Below, one piece after another: positions 17,606-25,215 of a stretch of 57,883 nucleotides of DNA. Positions within the stretch are counted from its first letter, which is position 1; each line of letters starts with the position of its first letter. Both the position numbers and the translations under genes were made by a program. Below the pieces are notes generated by a model. That model did no database searches. It saw nothing but the letters and a program-made list of their open reading frames with translations, and had not been told where the DNA came from. This DNA comes from Natronomonas sp. Its GTDB lineage: Archaea > Halobacteriota > Halobacteria > Halobacteriales > Haloarculaceae. The stretch is from NCBI RefSeq assembly GCF_028274965.1, contig NZ_JAQCNO010000056.1, positions 1-57,883 on the forward strand, given 5' to 3'.

Positions 17606-18556
17606 ATGGACGAAGAGCCGACGGAGAACATCTCTGGAGGCGTCTCCGGCGGCGGAACGGCCGCCGCGTTCGACCCCGCCACCGCCGGGACGCGCGCCGA
17701 GGCGGTCGTCGACCGCCTGGGCGAACGCTACTGGCGAAAGCGCTACGGCGGCCGCGACGGCTTCGAGTGTCTCGTTCGGACGATCCTCAGCCAGAACACC
17801 TCGGACAAGGCGAGCCAGCCGGCCCACGACGCGTTGATCGACCGGTACGGGTCCGACGAGGCCGACGGCAACGGCGACCTCGCGGCGGCGCTCGCCGACG
17901 CCGCACGGCCCGAACTCGCGGAGACCATCTCGACGGCAGGGCTGTACAACCGGAAATCGGAGCGGATCATCGCCATCGCTGAGGACGTCCTCGCGGAGTA
18001 CGGCGGGGCCGAGGGGTTCGACCGGTTCGTCCGCGAGGGCGACCCCGAGACCGTCCGCGACACGCTGCTCGAGATGGACGGCGTGGGGCCGAAGACAGCC
18101 GACTGCGTGTTGCTCTTCGCGGGCGGCCGCGGCGGCGTCTTCCCCGTCGACACTCACGTCCACCGCATCGCCCGCCGGATGGGGCTGGCCGACGCCGATG
18201 CCGACCACGAGGCCGTCCGCGCGGCGCTCGAAGCCGCCGTCCCGGCCGAAAAATGCGGCTTCGGCAATGATAAGCTACGATTATGCTATACAAAGGGCGA
18301 GAAAGACGGCTTCAATAATGGTGGGGAATACGTCGTTGACGGTGAGAAAACTTGGTTCACTCACGGTGGTGTGCCTGCCGAGAAATGTGGTTTCGGCCAT
18401 ACCGCTATGATTCAATTCGGGCGCGAATATTGTACGGCACGGAACCCCGCCTGCCTCGACGGGCCTGAAGCCTGTCCCCTATCCGATTTATGCGACAGGG
18501 TAGGGGTAGATATAGAATCAGGTGAAGCTGTTGACCCTGCTGAAACGGTGGGATAA
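17606..18556 (+). CDS. nth: endonuclease III with an element-supplied 3' end (chimeric Nth)
   Basis: It is a DNA glycosylase/AP lyase for oxidised pyrimidines. The host part has RTILSQNTSDKAS, the helix-hairpin-helix LLEMDGVGPKTADCVLL with the catalytic Lys, and FPVDTHVHRIARR with the catalytic Asp. After VPAEKCGFG (codons 18239-18265) the base composition turns AT-richer. There follows a 35-residue stretch with no Nth homologue (NDKLRLCYTKGEKDG onward). A second VPAEKCGFG leads into HTAMIQFGREYC and a complete four-Cys Fe-S loop (spacings 6, 6 and 5) ending DPAETVG. The original 3' end lies 2 kb away at 20416-20598. The frame stays open throughout (316 residues), so a functional protein with a 44-residue extra loop is plausible but unproven. 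Confidence 0.85.
   Translation: MDEEPTENISGGVSGGGTAAAFDPATAGTRAEAVVDRLGERYWRKRYGGRDGFECLVRTILSQNTSDKASQPAHDALIDRYGSDEADGNGDLAAALADAARPELAETISTAGLYNRKSERIIAIAEDVLAEYGGAEGFDRFVREGDPETVRDTLLEMDGVGPKTADCVLLFAGGRGGVFPVDTHVHRIARRMGLADADADHEAVRAALEAAVPAEKCGFGNDKLRLCYTKGEKDGFNNGGEYVVDGEKTWFTHGGVPAEKCGFGHTAMIQFGREYCTARNPACLDGPEACPLSDLCDRVGVDIESGEAVDPAETVG
18239..18397 (+). repeat. in-frame repeat of the VPAEKCGFG codons flanking the left junction
   Basis: The nine codons at 18239-18265 (GC-rich) and at 18371-18397 (AT-richer) encode the same VPAEKCGFG. They are 132 bases, exactly 44 codons, apart. The first copy is the host version, the second the element version. They differ mostly at third positions. 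Confidence 0.8.
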
Positions 18557-18567
18557 ATCAACAATAA

Positions 18568-18900
18568 TTGCTGATACTTTCACAGTACTCAGAGTATCAC
18601 TTCCAGCTAATTCCCAGAGGACCGGCCATTTGCTCGATTATCGAGACTCCCCACGGACGCTCTGAGACTGCTAACATCGTGCGTTTCAAGCCTCTTATCA
18701 GGCCTCGGGATTTGGGCCAATTAACTAACCGAGCGAATCAAACTTTCTCTGGCGGGTTGCGTAGTCGCTGGCCTGAACCTCACTCTGAGAATACTGAGGA
18801 GCTATCCGGTGAAGCTCTGGAAACGGAGATGAGCAAGTGGCTTTGGGGTAAACGAGATACTGACCCATGGCTTGACCGAAGGCTCAGATACTTTCACTAA
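18568..18900 (+). CDS. doubtful small ORF in the element
   Basis: A 110-codon frame just after the chimeric nth gene. It has no recognised motif and no clear promoter, and its end overlaps the convergent lipoprotein gene by 17 bases. Its composition (Arg, Ser, Pro mixture) is not like the acidic haloarchaeal proteins around it. It may simply be noncoding sequence; between 18557 and 18883 nothing else was seen. Confidence 0.2.
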   Translation: MLILSQYSEYHFQLIPRGPAICSIIETPHGRSETANIVRFKPLIRPRDLGQLTNRANQTFSGGLRSRWPEPHSENTEELSGEALETEMSKWLWGKRDTDPWLDRRLRYFH

Positions 18901-19609
18901 TCTGCGCTACACCATATTCCGCAGAGGTTGACTGTTCACTAATTACCTCTCCGTCTACAAGAATTTGCACTGTGAGGGTTCCAGACCCATCGTCTTGTTT
19001 TTGGGCATTGCCTGAGACAATACTCGCACCGTTGTCTACTGGTAGGTGACTATCACCTTGGCCCGAGATACTACGTTGTCCGCTCTCAGTACCTAATGCA
19101 CCCTGCCAGCTTCCACTGTAGAGTATATTGAAGCTTACGTATTGAGAAGATTCCTCCCCGAGTTCCTGATGCGATTTCTCTACACCATCTATAAAATAGG
19201 TTAATGTAAGGAAGCCATTTTGTACTTCGTCAAATGCCACTTCCGATAATTCATTCCCGTCAAACAGGTCTAACGTTACTTCAGCAGTCTCACCGCCTGC
19301 TATTGAGACACTCCGTTCGTCAGAATATTCCCCGTACAGTCCATCGGGGCCAATTCCAACATTTACCGACACAGTAGGATTTGATTCTTCTTCCCCTGTA
19401 TTTTCGACAGTGAGGGTAGAAGTTGTGACGCTACCACTGTTGCCGATCTCGTTGTCCGTAATCGTCAGACTGTCTGCTTCGGAGTTACCACCGTCGCCAC
19501 CCCCATCACTGCTACCGCTATCACTCGAACAACCTGCCAGTGCAGTCACCCCGAGTGACGAGACACAGGCGAGAAACGTTCGTCTATCATATTCTACCAC
19601 CTCAGGCAT
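18884..19609 (-). CDS. Tat-exported lipoprotein, element cargo
   Basis: From MPEVVEYDRRTFLACVSSLG the 241-residue protein has a twin-arginine (DRRTFLA) signal and the lipobox ALAGC. A Ser/Gly/Asp-rich spacer follows, then two beta-rich segments: TLTVENTGEEESNPTVSVNVG, which looks like a CARDB/FxLD-type beta-sandwich of haloarchaeal surface proteins, and a C-terminal half with GTLTVQILVDGEVISEQST. It probably sits on the outer face of the membrane. The start overlaps the end of the upstream membrane protein gene by eight bases, so the pair is coupled. Codon use is visibly AT-richer than the chromosome around it. Confidence 0.75.
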   Translation of the reverse strand: MPEVVEYDRRTFLACVSSLGVTALAGCSSDSGSSDGGGDGGNSEADSLTITDNEIGNSGSVTTSTLTVENTGEEESNPTVSVNVGIGPDGLYGEYSDERSVSIAGGETAEVTLDLFDGNELSEVAFDEVQNGFLTLTYFIDGVEKSHQELGEESSQYVSFNILYSGSWQGALGTESGQRSISGQGDSHLPVDNGASIVSGNAQKQDDGSGTLTVQILVDGEVISEQSTSAEYGVAQISESI

Positions 19610-19883
19610 CGCCCATACCCGAGGGTGATTCCTCACCACGGAAGCCAGCCATCAATTCCTTCAGAATCTCTTGGTTGTCTGCCGCCATCCGTTCTCCGAG
19701 ACTGCGTTTTCGGACTAATGAGAAGATGACCGGAACAAGCTTGAGCATGATGTTTGAGTACATCCAGACCATAGGTCGAACGAAAAAGCCAGACAGCGGT
19801 ATCCTTCCAGCCCCTTCACCCATAGAATAAGCCAACTCCCGGCGTTCATCACCTGCGAAAACCATGTCCGAGTCTTCACTCAT
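19602..19883 (-). CDS. small membrane-associated protein, element cargo
   Basis: From MSEDSDMVFAGDERRELAY the product is 93 residues. One amphipathic or hydrophobic segment, FVRPMVWMYSNIMLKLVPVIFSLV, lies near residues 31-55 and is followed by a charged tail (RKRSLGERMAADNQEILKEL). No family was recognised. It has its own TATA box 22-30 bases upstream and is followed by the lipoprotein gene with an eight-base overlap, suggesting a two-gene operon. It may partner the lipoprotein at the membrane; this is inference from gene order. Confidence 0.6.
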   Translation of the reverse strand: MSEDSDMVFAGDERRELAYSMGEGAGRIPLSGFFVRPMVWMYSNIMLKLVPVIFSLVRKRSLGERMAADNQEILKELMAGFRGEESPSGMGDA

Positions 19884-19904
19884 ACCTGATGGTTGAGTAC
19901 GTGG

Positions 19905-19913
19905 TATATAAAT
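19905..19913 (-). promoter_or_regulatory. TATA box of the element cargo operon
   Basis: ATTTATATA on the minus strand is centred about 26 bases before the ATG at 19883. This is a near-consensus archaeal TATA box with leaderless spacing. Confidence 0.65.
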
Positions 19914-20010
19914 GGGCGGGTAAAATACAACCAGTTTAATCCAGAAATGGGTTAATCTATCTGTCAGTGAATCATGGGAATCGAAGTATAACAGCATACT
20001 GCAGACACGA

Positions 20011-20352
20011 TTAGCGGTCCTTCGTCCCTATAGCGTCTCCCTCAGGGCATAGGCACCCAACGGTCGCCGTCGCCTTACGGTGGTTGGCGGAACGAGTGTA
20101 TCGGGGCGTGAGGGGCGACGTGAGGCGCGTCACAGGCTCCCGAAACCTATGCCTCTTGCGGGCCACGTCGTCCACCATGTCGCTTGAGGCGCTTGCCTCT
20201 GCCCCACCCGTGCGACTTGAGTCATCGGATAGCTCATTCCCGACGGCGGCCTCAATGAGTCATGTCATTGAGCCATGTTCTTCGGCGGCGGCGTCCCATC
20301 TCTCCTTGCGCTCCTTTGGTACTCTGACGTTCACCTGCTTCATGTCGCCCAT
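20011..20352 (-). pseudogene. ribbon-helix-helix regulator broken by an in-frame TGA
   Basis: Reading from the ATG at 20352 gives MGDMKQVNVRVPKERKERW, then DAAAEEHGSMT, then a TGA at 20260-20262. The same frame continues LIEAAVGNELSDDS and stays open to a TAA at 20011. A strand (KQVNVRVP) followed by two helices is the ribbon-helix-helix pattern of plasmid and element regulators, and the stop falls between the helices. A single base change of CGA to TGA would explain it. A TATA-like CTATATTAAT lies about 42-50 bases upstream. The rest of 19884-20352 shows no other gene. Confidence 0.55.
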
Positions 20353-20415
20353 TGTAGATTGAGCTACCCAGGCCACCTACTCCGGTGCTATCATTAATAT
20401 AGCGTACGAAGCCCC

Positions 20416-20598
20416 AAGTCCAACTTCGGGCACACGGCGATGATACAGTTCGGCCGCGAGTACTGTTCGGCCCGCAGGCCGGCCTGTCTCGAGGACCCCG
20501 ACGCCTGCCCGATGGCCGACGTCTGCGATCAACTCGGCGTGTACCCGGAGACGGGCGAGGTCCTCGACCCCGCCGAAGCGCCCGCCGACGGGGGGTGA
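20416..20598 (+). pseudogene. displaced original 3' end of nth
   Basis: In frame with the stop at 20596 this reads KSNFG then HTAMIQFGREYC, followed by Cys spacings 6, 6 and 5 and an end DPAEAPADGG. It is colinear with the last 52 residues of the chimeric Nth but has the GC-rich codon use of the chromosome. It has no start codon or promoter of its own, so it is an orphan left by the insertion. The remaining 20353-20415 holds the element's right end. Confidence 0.88.
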
Positions 20599-20665
20599 CG
20601 CCCGCGGACGCCTCAGGGCCGCGGCGACGCGGAATACTGTTGATCGTGCGCTCACAAGACCGCGC

Positions 20666-22165
20666 ATGCTCACGAAGGACCTCCTCCGGGTCTCGCGGGC
20701 CGGCGGCGGGTACCGCCCTCGGTTCAGCGACCCGGCCGACGAGCGGGTCGCCGCCCGCGTTATCGGCGCCTACCAGGGCCACGTCGGCCGGTCGCGTGCC
20801 GAACTCGACGCCGCGCTCACCGGGATCGAACGCGAGGCCGACGACTTCAAACTCGTCCGTGGGTTCGCGAAACTGCTCGAACGCGAGGCGACCTTCGAGA
20901 CCCGCTCGCCGCTCGACCCGCGGCGGGCCAGGCGAGCCGCCTTCGAGGCGGCCGAACGCGTCGGGGTCGTCACCGCGGCCGAACGCGAGACCGCCCTCGA
21001 GTCGGCCGCCGAACGGCTCGAGGCCTCTGTCCGGGACGTCGAGTCGTCGCTCCTGGCCGACCTCGATCGAGCCGCCGTCCTCGCCGCCTTCGACACGGCC
21101 CACGACCCCGAGTCGCTCCGGCGGCAGTACGACCTCTCGCTCGCACAGACCGCACTGTTCGACGCGACCGAGGTCCGGATCAGGTCCTCGGACCCGAAGG
21201 CCCTGATCTCGGCGCTCAAGCGGCTCCGGCTCCTCTATGAGATCCGACGGGACGGGACCGAACGGACGGTTGTCGTCACCGGGCCGGACGCGCTGTTCCG
21301 GCGGACGCGGCGGTACGGAACGCGGTTCGGACGGCTCCTGCGGACGATCGCCGCCGCCGCGGAGTGGCGTTTGGAGGCGACGATCGACGACCGCGGGACC
21401 GAACGCACCCTGACGCTCGACAAGGGGGACGTCTCCGTCCCGGGGACGGATCCGGTCGAGGAGCTGTCCTTCGACAGCGGCGTCGAGTCCGATTTTTACG
21501 CCCGGTTTTCGGCGCTCGATCTCGACTGGACGCTCCGTAGGGAACCCGAGCCGCTGGCCGCCGGCGAGTACGCCGTCATCCCGGATTTCGCGCTCGAGTG
21601 GGACCACGGCGAGTTCCGGGTCTTCTTCGAGATCATGGGCTTTTGGACGCCCGAGTACGTCGAGACGAAGCTCTCGCGGTTCGCGGACCTCGAGGACGTC
21701 GCGCTGTTGGTCGCCTACGACGAGAGCCTCGGCGTCGGCGAGGCGATCGAGGACCTCGGGCACCGGGCGATCCCCTACAGCGGGACGGTCGGGCTGAAGG
21801 CCGTCCGGAACGCGCTCCGGCCCTACGAGGACGAACTCCGCGCGGCGAGTTCCGAGGCGCTCCCCGAGCGGCTCGCGCCGGCGGCGGACGTCATCAAAAT
21901 TGAGGCGCTCGCCGAGCGCCACGGCGTTCCCGAGGAGGCCCTCGAGGCGGTCGCGTTCCCGGAGCACGAGCGGATCGGCCGAACCCTCGTCCGCCCGGGC
22001 GTGCTCTCGGCGGTCGATGCCGCCGTCGATCCCGGCCTGTCGCTGTCGGCACTCGAGGACGTACTCGACGAACACGGCCTCGAGGAGACGAGCGCCGTCG
22101 TCTCCGCGCTCGGCTACCGGATCGAGTGGGACGGGCTCAGCGGCGGCACGGTGCGCGAGAGGTGA
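20666..22165 (+). CDS. DUF790 / Bax1-like structure-specific nuclease
   Basis: This 499-residue archaeal protein is of the DUF790 type. The N-terminal MLTKDLLRVSRAGGGYRPRF and a helical region to about residue 180 precede a nuclease-like core. The core has IPDFALEW (acidic metal ligand) and FFEIMGFWTPEYVETKLSRF (Glu and Lys of a restriction-like site) near residues 305-340. Family members (Bax1) partner XPB helicase in unwinding and cutting damaged DNA. The usual xpb neighbour is absent from this window. It lies 67 bases after the displaced nth end, so before the insertion it was directly downstream of nth. Confidence 0.82.
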   Translation: MLTKDLLRVSRAGGGYRPRFSDPADERVAARVIGAYQGHVGRSRAELDAALTGIEREADDFKLVRGFAKLLEREATFETRSPLDPRRARRAAFEAAERVGVVTAAERETALESAAERLEASVRDVESSLLADLDRAAVLAAFDTAHDPESLRRQYDLSLAQTALFDATEVRIRSSDPKALISALKRLRLLYEIRRDGTERTVVVTGPDALFRRTRRYGTRFGRLLRTIAAAAEWRLEATIDDRGTERTLTLDKGDVSVPGTDPVEELSFDSGVESDFYARFSALDLDWTLRREPEPLAAGEYAVIPDFALEWDHGEFRVFFEIMGFWTPEYVETKLSRFADLEDVALLVAYDESLGVGEAIEDLGHRAIPYSGTVGLKAVRNALRPYEDELRAASSEALPERLAPAADVIKIEALAERHGVPEEALEAVAFPEHERIGRTLVRPGVLSAVDAAVDPGLSLSALEDVLDEHGLEETSAVVSALGYRIEWDGLSGGTVRER

Positions 22166-22222
22166 CGGCTCGGCCGGGCGCTCTCGGCGCGACGAGCGCC
22201 GAGGTCCCCGGACGCGCCGGCG

Positions 22223-23593
22223 TTAGGGGTTCGGCCGCGACAGGAACTCGGCGCGACCCTCCTCGCCGAGGACCTCGCCGTTGGCGTACACGACATCGCC
22301 GCGCGACATCGTCACCTCGGGGAAGACGAACTCCCGGCCCTCGAAGGGCGTGAAATCCGACTGATCGAGCGTCTCGGTCGCCCGGACCTCGGTCCGCTCC
22401 TCCGGGTCGACGACGATGACGTCGGCGTCGGCGCCGGGCCACAGGCCGCCCTTCCGCGGCGTCAACCCGTAGTGCTCGGCCGGGGCGTACGACGTCTTCT
22501 CGACGACCCGCGGCAGCGACATCGCGCCGTCGTCGAGCGCCGTCGTCACGAACAGCGGGAACCACGTCTGGAGGTTCGGAATGCCGACGGTCGCGTCCCA
22601 GATGTTGTCCTTGTGCTCCGTCGTGCAGGGGGCGTGATCGGAGCTGACGAACGCGAGGTCGTCGCGCCGGAGCCCCTCCCAGAGGGCGTCGTGTTCCGCG
22701 CTCGTCCGGAACGGCGGGTTCATCTTCGCGAGCATCCCGTGCTCGCGGGCGTCCTCCGTGAGGTGTTGGACCTGGATCTCGGCCGTGACCTCCGCGCGGG
22801 TCCGCGATTGGTTCCGCTGGAACGCGCGCATGCCTTTCTCGGAGCTCATGTGCACGAAGTGCACCGGCGCGCCGGTCTCGTCGGCGAAAAGCATCAGCCG
22901 GTTGATCGCGTCCGCCTCGAGGAAGTCCGGGCGGACCTCGTTCCACGTGTTGACGCTGTCGCCCTCGGCGCCCGCGTTGCGCATCTCGTCTTTGATCTCG
23001 AAGGAGGGCTCGACGTTCTCGGGGTGTACCAGCGCCTTCGCGCCGTACTCGTCGTCGATCGCCGCGACCTCCTCGAGCAGTTCGTACACGATCCCGTCGT
23101 CGATGCCGACGAGCGGTTCGACGACCTCCTCGCCGCGGTACGGCAAAAAGAGCTTGAACGACGTGATGCCCTCCTCCTCGACGAACGCCGGGACCTGCCG
23201 GACCTGCTCCATCGTGAACACCGCGGCGTGAAACGAGAAGTCCCCCAGAAAGTGCTCCTCCATCGCCGCGCGGAACGCCTCGTAGTTGCTCCGGAGTTCG
23301 CCGGGCGGACCGATCAGGAAGTTGATCACGCTCGTCACGCCGCCGGCGACGGCCGCCCGCCCGCCGTGTCGGGCCCCCACGTCGTAGTCCCAGTCGGGCC
23401 ACTCGACGTGGACGTGCGGGTCGATCGCCCCGGGCATCACGAGCCGCCCCGTCGCGTCGATTCGCTCCTCGGCCGCGATATCGCCAAGTTCCGAGCCGAC
23501 GCGATCGATCACGCCGTCGGTGACCGCCACGTCGGCGTCACTCCGGCCCTGTGCGGTGACGACCTCGCCGCCCTCGATAAGGGTGTCAACCAT
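22223..23593 (-). CDS. dihydropyrimidinase/hydantoinase-type amidohydrolase
   Basis: This 456-residue cyclic amidohydrolase has the metal motif DPHVHVEWP near residue 58, and the lysine that is carboxylated in this family probably lies in ITSFKLFLPYRG near 149. Further ligands are at LVHPEN, VHFVHMSS and the Asp of VSSDHAPCT. The C-terminus returns to a small beta domain (GADADVIVVDPEE). It resembles dihydropyrimidinase, allantoinase and dihydroorotase; the exact ring substrate cannot be fixed. I prefer the ATG at 23593. The gene stands alone, convergent with DUF790. Confidence 0.8.
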   Translation of the reverse strand: MVDTLIEGGEVVTAQGRSDADVAVTDGVIDRVGSELGDIAAEERIDATGRLVMPGAIDPHVHVEWPDWDYDVGARHGGRAAVAGGVTSVINFLIGPPGELRSNYEAFRAAMEEHFLGDFSFHAAVFTMEQVRQVPAFVEEEGITSFKLFLPYRGEEVVEPLVGIDDGIVYELLEEVAAIDDEYGAKALVHPENVEPSFEIKDEMRNAGAEGDSVNTWNEVRPDFLEADAINRLMLFADETGAPVHFVHMSSEKGMRAFQRNQSRTRAEVTAEIQVQHLTEDAREHGMLAKMNPPFRTSAEHDALWEGLRRDDLAFVSSDHAPCTTEHKDNIWDATVGIPNLQTWFPLFVTTALDDGAMSLPRVVEKTSYAPAEHYGLTPRKGGLWPGADADVIVVDPEERTEVRATETLDQSDFTPFEGREFVFPEVTMSRGDVVYANGEVLGEEGRAEFLSRPNP

Positions 23594-23698
23594 GCACCTC
23601 ACGCGAAGGCGGCGAGAATAAACGTTGGGTCCCGTCCCGGCGGGCGCGTCCGCCGGGGTCGAGGGTCGGCGGCGTCCACGACCGGCCTCCGGGGCGTC

Positions 23699-24205
23699 TC
23701 AGAGCTCCCGTCGTCTCCCCTTCGGCATCTGCGATCGGAGTTCGCCGTGGACGTACAGCCCGACGCCGATCGGCTCGACCGCGCCGGCGATGTCGTGGGC
23801 GGCGATGAGATAGCCCCAGTCGCCGTCCCACCCGGGGTCCGTGTCCTCGCCGCGGAGGAAGGCCCTCGCGTCCGCGTCGTCCAGCCGGACGACGTTCCGC
23901 TCGGCGTCGGCGGCGAACCGCTGGACGGCGTCGGTCGTCGGCTTCCAGTGCTCCTGTCTGGTGCGCAGGAACGTCATCCCGAGCCCCTCGACGTCGGCAG
24001 GCGACTCGACCGCGTCGGCGAAGGCCCACACCTTCCCCGCGCCCTTCTCCCAGAACGTGTAGCCGTCGAACGTCCCCTCGTCTATCCCGAACCGCTCGAC
24101 CCACCACCCGACGACGGCCTCCCTGCTCGGGCGGCCGGCGACCCGTCGCTCGGCGGCCGTCGGGGGGAGCCGATCGAACCGGCTCCCGTCGTTGCCGTCC
24201 GTCAT
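23699..24205 (-). CDS. NSUN-associated protein (DUF7122-like)
   Basis: This 168-residue protein starts four bases inside the end of the RNA methylase gene (ATGA overlap), which fixes the start. It contains TFWEKGAGKVWAFADA and DPGWDGDWGYLIAAHDIAGAVEPIGVGLYV. These resemble the C-terminal substrate-recognition (PUA-like) domain found attached to bacterial RsmF-type m5C methylases. I infer that it is the detached partner domain of the upstream methyltransferase. The family number is from memory. Confidence 0.65.
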   Translation of the reverse strand: MTDGNDGSRFDRLPPTAAERRVAGRPSREAVVGWWVERFGIDEGTFDGYTFWEKGAGKVWAFADAVESPADVEGLGMTFLRTRQEHWKPTTDAVQRFAADAERNVVRLDDADARAFLRGEDTDPGWDGDWGYLIAAHDIAGAVEPIGVGLYVHGELRSQMPKGRRREL

Positions 24206-25113
24206 CCCGTCACCTCCAGTTTCGCACAGAAGAACCCGCCGGTGTCGTTGAGATGCGGGTAGATCCGTTTTGCGAGACGCATCGATCCGTCGAACGTCTC
24301 GCCGTTCCACTCGGTGACGCCGGCGGCCGAGTCCACGGGCAGATCGAACCCGACGAGCCGGCACTCGCGGGTCTCGATCGCGTGCTGGAGGACGGCCTCG
24401 TTCTCCTCGGGGGCGAACGTACACGTCGAGTACACGACGGTCCCGCCCCGACGGGTGACCTCGATCGCCCGCCCGAGGATGCTCTTTTGGACGCCCGCGA
24501 TCCCCTCGACGTGATCGAGCGACCACGACTCGATCGCGCCGGGGTTCTTGCGGACGGTGCCCTCACAGGAGCACGGGACGTCGACGAGGGCTCGATCGAA
24601 TCTCCGCCCCGAGAACGGCTTCAGCGAGACGTTCCGCGCGTCCTGTCTGGTCACGACGAGATTCGACACGCCGCAGCGCTCGGCGTTCGAGCGCAGCGCC
24701 GAGATCCGCCCCAGGTCGTTGTCGTTGCCGACGAGCGCCCCGCGGTCGTCCATCAGCGCCGCCACCTGCGTCGTCTTGCTGCCGGGCGCGGCACAGCAAT
24801 CGAAGACGCGCTCGCCGGGCCGCGGATCGAGCGCGAGGGCGGGCAGCGCCGACACCTCCTCTTGGCCGTACACCCACCCGTGGACGAACGGCCAGGAGTT
24901 GCCGGGCGACTCGCCGTCCTCCAAGCGGAACAGCCCCTCGTGCCACCCCACCCGATCGAACCCGACGCCGGCCTTCTTGAAGGCCCGCTCGACGCGTTCG
25001 GGGGTCGCTTTGATCCCGTTGACCCGGACGACGGAGGGCAGCGAGCGCCCGCAGGCCGCACGGAACGCGTCCGGGTCGTCGACGAGGGGTTCGTACCTCG
25101 AAAGCGGGTCCAT
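24202..25113 (-). CDS. NOL1/NOP2/Sun-family RNA m5C methyltransferase
   Basis: It transfers methyl from SAM to cytosine-5 of RNA. The 303 residues contain the SAM loop VFDCCAAPGSKTTQ near 105. They also have DVPCSCEGT with the motif IV cysteine and YSTCTFAPEEN with the motif VI catalytic cysteine. The short form without an N-terminal PUA domain is common in archaea. Its stop overlaps the start of a small partner gene by four bases. Whether the substrate is tRNA or rRNA cannot be decided. Confidence 0.9.
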   Translation of the reverse strand: MDPLSRYEPLVDDPDAFRAACGRSLPSVVRVNGIKATPERVERAFKKAGVGFDRVGWHEGLFRLEDGESPGNSWPFVHGWVYGQEEVSALPALALDPRPGERVFDCCAAPGSKTTQVAALMDDRGALVGNDNDLGRISALRSNAERCGVSNLVVTRQDARNVSLKPFSGRRFDRALVDVPCSCEGTVRKNPGAIESWSLDHVEGIAGVQKSILGRAIEVTRRGGTVVYSTCTFAPEENEAVLQHAIETRECRLVGFDLPVDSAAGVTEWNGETFDGSMRLAKRIYPHLNDTGGFFCAKLEVTG

Positions 25114-25215
25114 ACCGCCCGTCGGTCGCGCGGCGGTTTGTCGGTGTCGGTGTCGCTGTCGGCGCTCGCCGCCCGACCACACAGGCTTATTGTCGGCGGG
25201 CGTTCTGGCTCCGGT

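Larger units (their letters stand above)
18266..20415. mobile_element. integrated element inside nth, without visible integrase
   Basis: A roughly 2.15 kb AT-richer block separates the host 5' part of nth from its displaced 3' end. It carries a replacement nth 3' end, a Tat-type lipoprotein gene, a small membrane protein gene and a broken ribbon-helix-helix gene. Near the two ends are inverted matches: GGCTTCG (18257-18263) with CGAAGCC (20407-20413), and AATGATAAGC (18266-18275) with GCTATCATT (20387-20395). CTTCGG is present at both junctions and could be the crossover core. Exact ends are uncertain by some tens of bases. No integrase or transposase is encoded, so it is a remnant or was mobilised in trans. 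Confidence 0.75.

Noticed and set aside
18266..18370. Intein or mRNA intron between the two VPAEKCGFG copies
   Set aside because: It is only 35 codons long, has no intein splice motifs and no clear bulge-helix-bulge structure. An att-site remnant or added loop is simpler, though RNA evidence would settle it.
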